DNA of 64,000 nucleotides, taken from the NCBI RefSeq assembly GCF_022605725.1, contig NC_065563.1:13294518-13358517 (forward strand), read 5' to 3'. Below, piece by piece: positions 59,181 through 64,000 of this stretch (positions are counted from its first letter, which is position 1; every line of letters begins with the position of its first letter). The translations under genes were made by a program, and so were the position numbers. The notes beneath the pieces are model-generated. The model was not told the origin of the DNA and ran no database searches. It worked only from the letters and a program-made list of their open reading frames with translations. This DNA is from Anthonomus grandis grandis. Its lineage: Eukaryota; Arthropoda; Insecta; Coleoptera; Curculionidae.

Positions 59181-62100
59181 ACCGGTCTCGAATTTTGTTT
59201 TAAATAGGCTTAATCGATAGAAAATTAAATTTTGAACAAAAGTTGTCTTTACGATATGTCTCTAATGTTAAAAATAACGGAGATATTGAAGTTTCTGTGA
59301 ATGCTTTTTTAGAGCAGCATGTTATAAAAACTGTCTCTTAGCCGCCCTTTTTTTGGTAAGCGTAAATAACTCGTTTGTTGATACTTTATTTTATAGCTAT
59401 GGTGTATTAAATATATTTTGTATGAAATTTTTTCTATTAATTAGGATTATAATATACAAAAAAAAGAGGAGAATTAAAAAAAAAATTAAGAAATATAATT
59501 TTTTATAGTAAATATTGTCTAAACTCACCTAATTGATAGAAAATTAATTTCTAGTCAAAATTCATTAATGTCAGGACGATGTCGCCTAGTCGCCCTTCAC
59601 TTAAAACGCCAATTTTCGATTTTAGACTTATAAAGTATAAAATAATTTTGTTTGGAATTAAATTTCCCATTTATTGGGATCATAATATATAGGTTGTTAT
59701 ATAAAAAAAAAGTGAAAAAAAATATAATTTCCGGACAAATCTAATACTAAAGATGTTTAATGGATAGAAAATTGAATTTAGAAAAAATGTTGTCTTTACG
59801 AAATTTCTCTAATGTTAAAAATAACGGAGATATTTAATTTTTGGTAAATATTCTATTAGAGCGACGTTAAAAGGACTATCGCTTAGCCGCCCTTTATTTT
59901 AAATGCCAATAACTCGTTTATTATTAATTTTAGGACTATGGAGTATTGAATAACTTTTGCTTAGAGTTTAATTTTCTATTAATTGGAATTATAATATGCA
60001 GTGTTTTATGCAAGGGGAGAGGGAAGAGGGAGTAAAAAAAACTGTAAAAAAATTAAGTATTTATTAGAAAATCTTATCTAAATGAGAGAAAATTAAAATC
60101 TAAGTAAAATTCATAATTTTTATAAGAGTGTCGCTCAGCCGCCCTTTACTTTAAATGCCAATATCTCGCTTATTTTTGAATTTATGAACATAGAGTAATA
60201 AATAATATTTGTTAAGAATTTAATTTTCCCTCAATTGGGATCATAAAAAAAAAGAGAAAAATTCGACAAAACTGCGAAAAATAAAATTTTTGTTACTTAA
60301 AATTGCAATAATTACTAATAATTGCTTAAAAAGTGATAAAAATTTAAATTTTACAAAATTTCATTTAATGTCCTGGAGCTGTCGCTCAGCCGCCCTTTTT
60401 TTTACATGCTAATAACTCATTTATTTTTTATTTTAGGGTCATGGAATGTTCAATAATTTTTATTTGAAATCTAATTTTTTATCGATTGGGATCATAATAT
60501 ACGGAGTGTTTTATAAAAGGGGTTGGGGAAAGGGGGAATAAAAAAAAACTGTAAAAAACAAAATATTAGAAATCTTGTCGAAGGTTGTTTAAATAAGAGA
60601 AAACTAAAATTTAACCAAAATTCATGATTTTTATAAGAGTGTCGCTCAGCCGCCCTTTACTTTAAATGCCAAAATCTCGCTTATTTTTGAATAGAGCGAA
60701 GTTATAAGGACTATCGCTTAGCCGCCCTTTATTTTAAGTGCCAATAACTCGTTTATTATTAATTTTAGGACCATGGAGTATTGAATAACTTTTGCTTAGA
60801 GTTTAATTTTCTATTAATTGGAATTATAATATGCAGTGTTTTATGGAAGGGGAGGAGGAAGAGGGAGTAAAAAAATAAAGTATTTATTAGAAAATCTTAT
60901 CTAAATGAGAGAAAATTAAAATCTAAGTAAAATTCATAATTTTTATAAGAGTGTCGCTCAGCCGCCCTTTACTTTAAATACCAATATCTCGCTTATTTTT
61001 GAATTTATGAACATAGAGTATTAATTAATTTTTATTAAGAATTTAATTTTCTATCGATTGGGATCATAAAAAAAAAGAGAAAAATTCGGAAAAACTGCGA
61101 AAAATAAAATTTTTGTTACTTAAAATTGCAATAATTACTAATAATTGCTTAAAAAGTGATAAAAATTTAAATTTTTCAAAATTTCATTAATGTCCTGGAG
61201 CTGTCGCTCAGCCGCCCTTTTTTTTTTTAAGTTAATAACTTATTTATTTTTTACTTTAGGATCATGGAGTGTTAAATAATTTGTGTTTGAAATTTAATTT
61301 TCTATCGATTTGGTTCATAATATACAGAGTGTTTTAAAAAAGGGGTTGGGGAAGGAGGAAATAAAAAAAAATTGTAAAAACCAAATATTAGAAAATCTAG
61401 TCTAAAGTTGTTTAAATGAGAAAAAACTAAAATCTAACCAAAATTTATAATTTTCATAAAAGTGTCGCTCAGCCGCCCTTTACTTTAAATGCCAATATTT
61501 CGCTTATTTTTGAATTTATGAATATGGAGTATTGAATAATTTTTGTTTGAAATTTAATTTTCTATCGATCGGGATCATAATATACAGAGTATTTAATAAA
61601 AATAGGAAGAAATTTAGGAAAAATATAATTTATTTTTGAAGGATATTTATTTGTAGGAATTTTATAAGGTAGCCTAATTGATAAAAATTGAAGATCTAAA
61701 CAAAACCCATTAATGTCATAAGAACATCGCTTAGCCGCCCTTCCCTTTAAATGCCAAAAACTCGCTTATTATTAATTTTAAAGCCGTGGCTTATTAAAGA
61801 ATTTTTGTTTGGAATTCAATTTTCTACCGATTGTGAATATAATATTTAAAGTGTTATATAAGACAAAAGTGAAAAATCTTTAAAGTTAGTTATTTAATCG
61901 ATGAAAAAATGAAAATTTAAATGAAATCTCTCAATGACATAAAATCGTCGCTTAGCCGCCCTTGACTTTAAGCACTGATAACTCGCTTATTTTTGATCAT
62001 AGGGCTATGGAGTATGGGATAATTTTTATTAAGAATTCAATTTCCTATCAACTAGGTTCATAATATATAGGGTGTTTCAAAAAAAAATTCATTAATATTA

Positions 62101-62600
62101 TAGAAAGTATATTATAGGAAAATATTTTTTGTAAAAAAATTTCGTCTAAAGTTGATTGACAAAAAAATAAAATTTAATTAAAATTATTAATTCGCTAATT
62201 TTTTATTTTACAGAGGTACAGAGTCTTAAACGATTTGAAATTCCGTTAATTACATTAATATTATAAGAGTGTCGCTCAGCCGCCCTTAGCTTTAAATGCC
62301 AATAACTCTCTTATTTTTGATTTTAGAACGATGGAGTATTAAACGACTTTTGTTTGGCATATGAATGCCTTTCAATTGACACTATAATATACAGGGTGGC
62401 TCGTAAAAAAAAACATGAAAAAGCCCTAAAGCCATTGTAAAAAAAAAATTGCATTTTGTTGTAAATCGTTCCTAAAGGTGCCTTATCGATCGGAAATTAA
62501 AATTTAAACAAAATTTTTAAATGTCCTAAATTGTCGCTTACCCGCCCTTTTTTCTCGCTTATTTTGACTTTAGGAGTATTAAACAATGTTTCTTTTAAAT
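59181..62600 (+). repeat. Degenerate tandem repeat of about 250 bp, 13 or more copies
   Basis: The marker GTCGCTCAGCCGCCCTT or a variant occurs at about 59333, 59580, 59876, 60128, 60378, 60640, 60711, 60951, 61201, 61462, 61727, 61949, 62270 and 62531. Spacing is mostly 240-265 bp. Each unit follows the same order: marker, an AATAACTCGCTTATTTTTGA block, a TATGGAGTATT block, an AATTTAATTTTCTATCGATT block, then ATAATATACAGGGTGTTT followed by A-rich DNA. Copies are much more diverged than in the 366-bp satellite. A segment from 59876 to about 60640 is repeated from 60711 to about 61462, with one partial unit at the junction. Confidence 0.9.
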
Positions 62601-63719
62601 TTCAAAAGTTATAGTAGTAATTGTTTTTAATAAATTTGGATTGCCATGACAACTGATGAAACAAATGAATCGCGCTTATGGCGGCCTTCGATATCTTTTG
62701 TTAATATCCCGATGAAAATAATTATTGAATTAACAAAACGCGACGCTCCCCGAATGATAATGTTAAATCGCGTAATTTGCCTGAATCTATTCATTGTCCA
62801 CGGGTGGTCTCAGTTGTTTTTTTTTTTTTTAATTCTTATTATTTCAATATGGGTAAATTGCATAAGTGGCGCGCTTTTTTCTCAGTCTCGCAGAGAGAAA
62901 GGTTCAATTGTTTTATGGACCGTTTGCTACCAACGATTGCGTCGTATATTAATATGAACTTTACCATTATGACCGATTTATTAAATTGCCGTTAAAACTG
63001 CTGCAAGCGAACGTTTTATTTTGCACTAAAAAAATTAAATTAGGTCAAAATGTTATGTGACCAAACTCTTTTACTCTGGTCTATCAGAACCATATTTTCA
63101 AGGCATCCAAGAACTCCTTTATCGAGGTTTAAAGTGAATTAAATCGTTTCGTGCCGCGCCGTTTTTGCATCAAGTATTCATTTATTTTTAGAGGAATGTA
63201 CCGGAAATATCGATCGACGTTACCGTTAAATATCGACTTTTCAAGGTTTCCATAATATGGAAATTTTTTTATGTGCGGGGATGTAATGCGGGCCTTTTAG
63301 CGAATTATTTAAACATTTACGAGCACGAGAAAATTCGATATTAAACGAGACCATTCCTACTTAGAAGTCAACATACTCTCGCTCGGATCGAAAACAGGTT
63401 CCTTGATGGTACTGGAGCATTCGCCACGGGACCCCGATACCTCGTCCGGCATCTGCCTTGAAATGCAGTCTTTTGTTTTTTTTTTCTTTTCAATCTTAAT
63501 ATACATACGTGACTGGTGGGATTTTTCTTTTATATACGAGTACATAATACATATATTAGGTCATTAGATTTTTTCTAGGCAACTAGAGTGTTGTTTCATG
63601 AACATCAGTGCAGACAGTGCTATAAAAATGCATGTAAAATATTGTGATTTTTCACCCAAATACATGTCGCTATGTTTAATTTTTACTAAGTTACCCACGT
63701 AATTATTTTTTTACATTTA
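62601..63719. other. Single-copy DNA within the presumed intron
   Basis: This segment splits the degenerate array and has higher complexity. The plus-strand frame at 62646-62957 (103 codons) is not recognised and includes a T-run artefact of phenylalanines. A GC-rich stretch at 63357-63465 is open on the minus strand, ending ...EPVFDPSESMLTSK and a stop, and could be a short exon, but I cannot place it in a family. The segment may hold enhancers of the developmental gene; nothing specific is demonstrated. Confidence 0.35.
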
Positions 63720-64000
63720 TAGTTAAAAATTCCAAAGTTGTCGCTGAGTCGCCCTTTATCTTAAACACAAATAACTCATTTATTTTTGATTTTAGAGCTA
63801 TGGAATATTAAATAGTTTTTATTTAGAATTTAAGTTGCTATCGATTAGGATCATAATATATAGAGTGTTATATATGGAAAATTTTGAAAAGATCCTATAA
63901 AAAAAAAATATCTGAATATATTTCGCACTTGAGATATTTAATCGATAAAAAATTCAATTTTAAACAAAAGTTGTCTTTACGAAATTTCTCTAACGTTAAA
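63720..64000 (+). repeat. Degenerate repeat of about 250 bp, resumed
   Basis: GTCGCTGAGTCGCCCTTTA at 63739 and the following blocks match the unit of the 59181-62600 array. The final 60 bases match the region near 59770-59820 (GTTGTCTTTACGAAATTTCT). The array probably continues beyond the right edge. Confidence 0.85.

Noticed and set aside
62646..62957. 103-codon plus-strand frame as a membrane protein
   Set aside because: The apparent hydrophobic segment comes from a poly-T run, no family is recognised, and a second frame over the same bases is equally open.

Overview
The window looks like nuclear DNA from an insect. It has spliced genes with mostly 49-57 bp introns, AT-rich non-coding DNA and dense satellite and transposon debris. 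The two recognisable proteins are both animal proteins: the Golgi tether p115/USO1 and an arthropod-type Odd-skipped family zinc-finger factor. A beetle is my best guess from intron sizes and repeat style, but this is inference.

Layout, left to right. At 1-4400 there is repeat-rich DNA, including two tandem copies of an unclassified element of about 1.5-1.8 kb that ends in a small palindrome. At 4565-7166, on the minus strand, lie the first nine coding exons (496 codons) of p115; the rest of that gene runs off the left edge. At 7167-10516 are the p115 upstream region and intergenic DNA with a second copy of a small palindromic repeat. At 10517-48398 is one uninterrupted satellite array of about 103 monomers of 366 bp with higher-order structure. 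At 48997-51338, on the plus strand, are three coding exons of an Odd-skipped family factor (bowl/sob-like). Its third exon stops inside zinc finger 2, and the next exon is beyond the right edge. From 51339 to 64000 the DNA is therefore probably intron. It holds an inverted pair of the 1.7 kb element (52858-55246), a 189-bp tandem array (about 56690-58480) and a degenerate array of about 250 bp (about 59180-62600, resuming near 63720).

The two genes are divergent, with 41.8 kb between their start codons, and satellite makes up most of that. There is no sign that they act in one pathway: p115 tethers vesicles at the Golgi, and the zinc-finger protein is a developmental transcription factor. The most interesting material is the satellite. 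Each monomer has an inverted repeat whose loop carries a 17-bp motif that matches the mammalian CENP-B box at 13 of 17 positions, and monomer variants alternate in dimers and longer blocks. The array ends about 600 bp from the start codon of the developmental gene.
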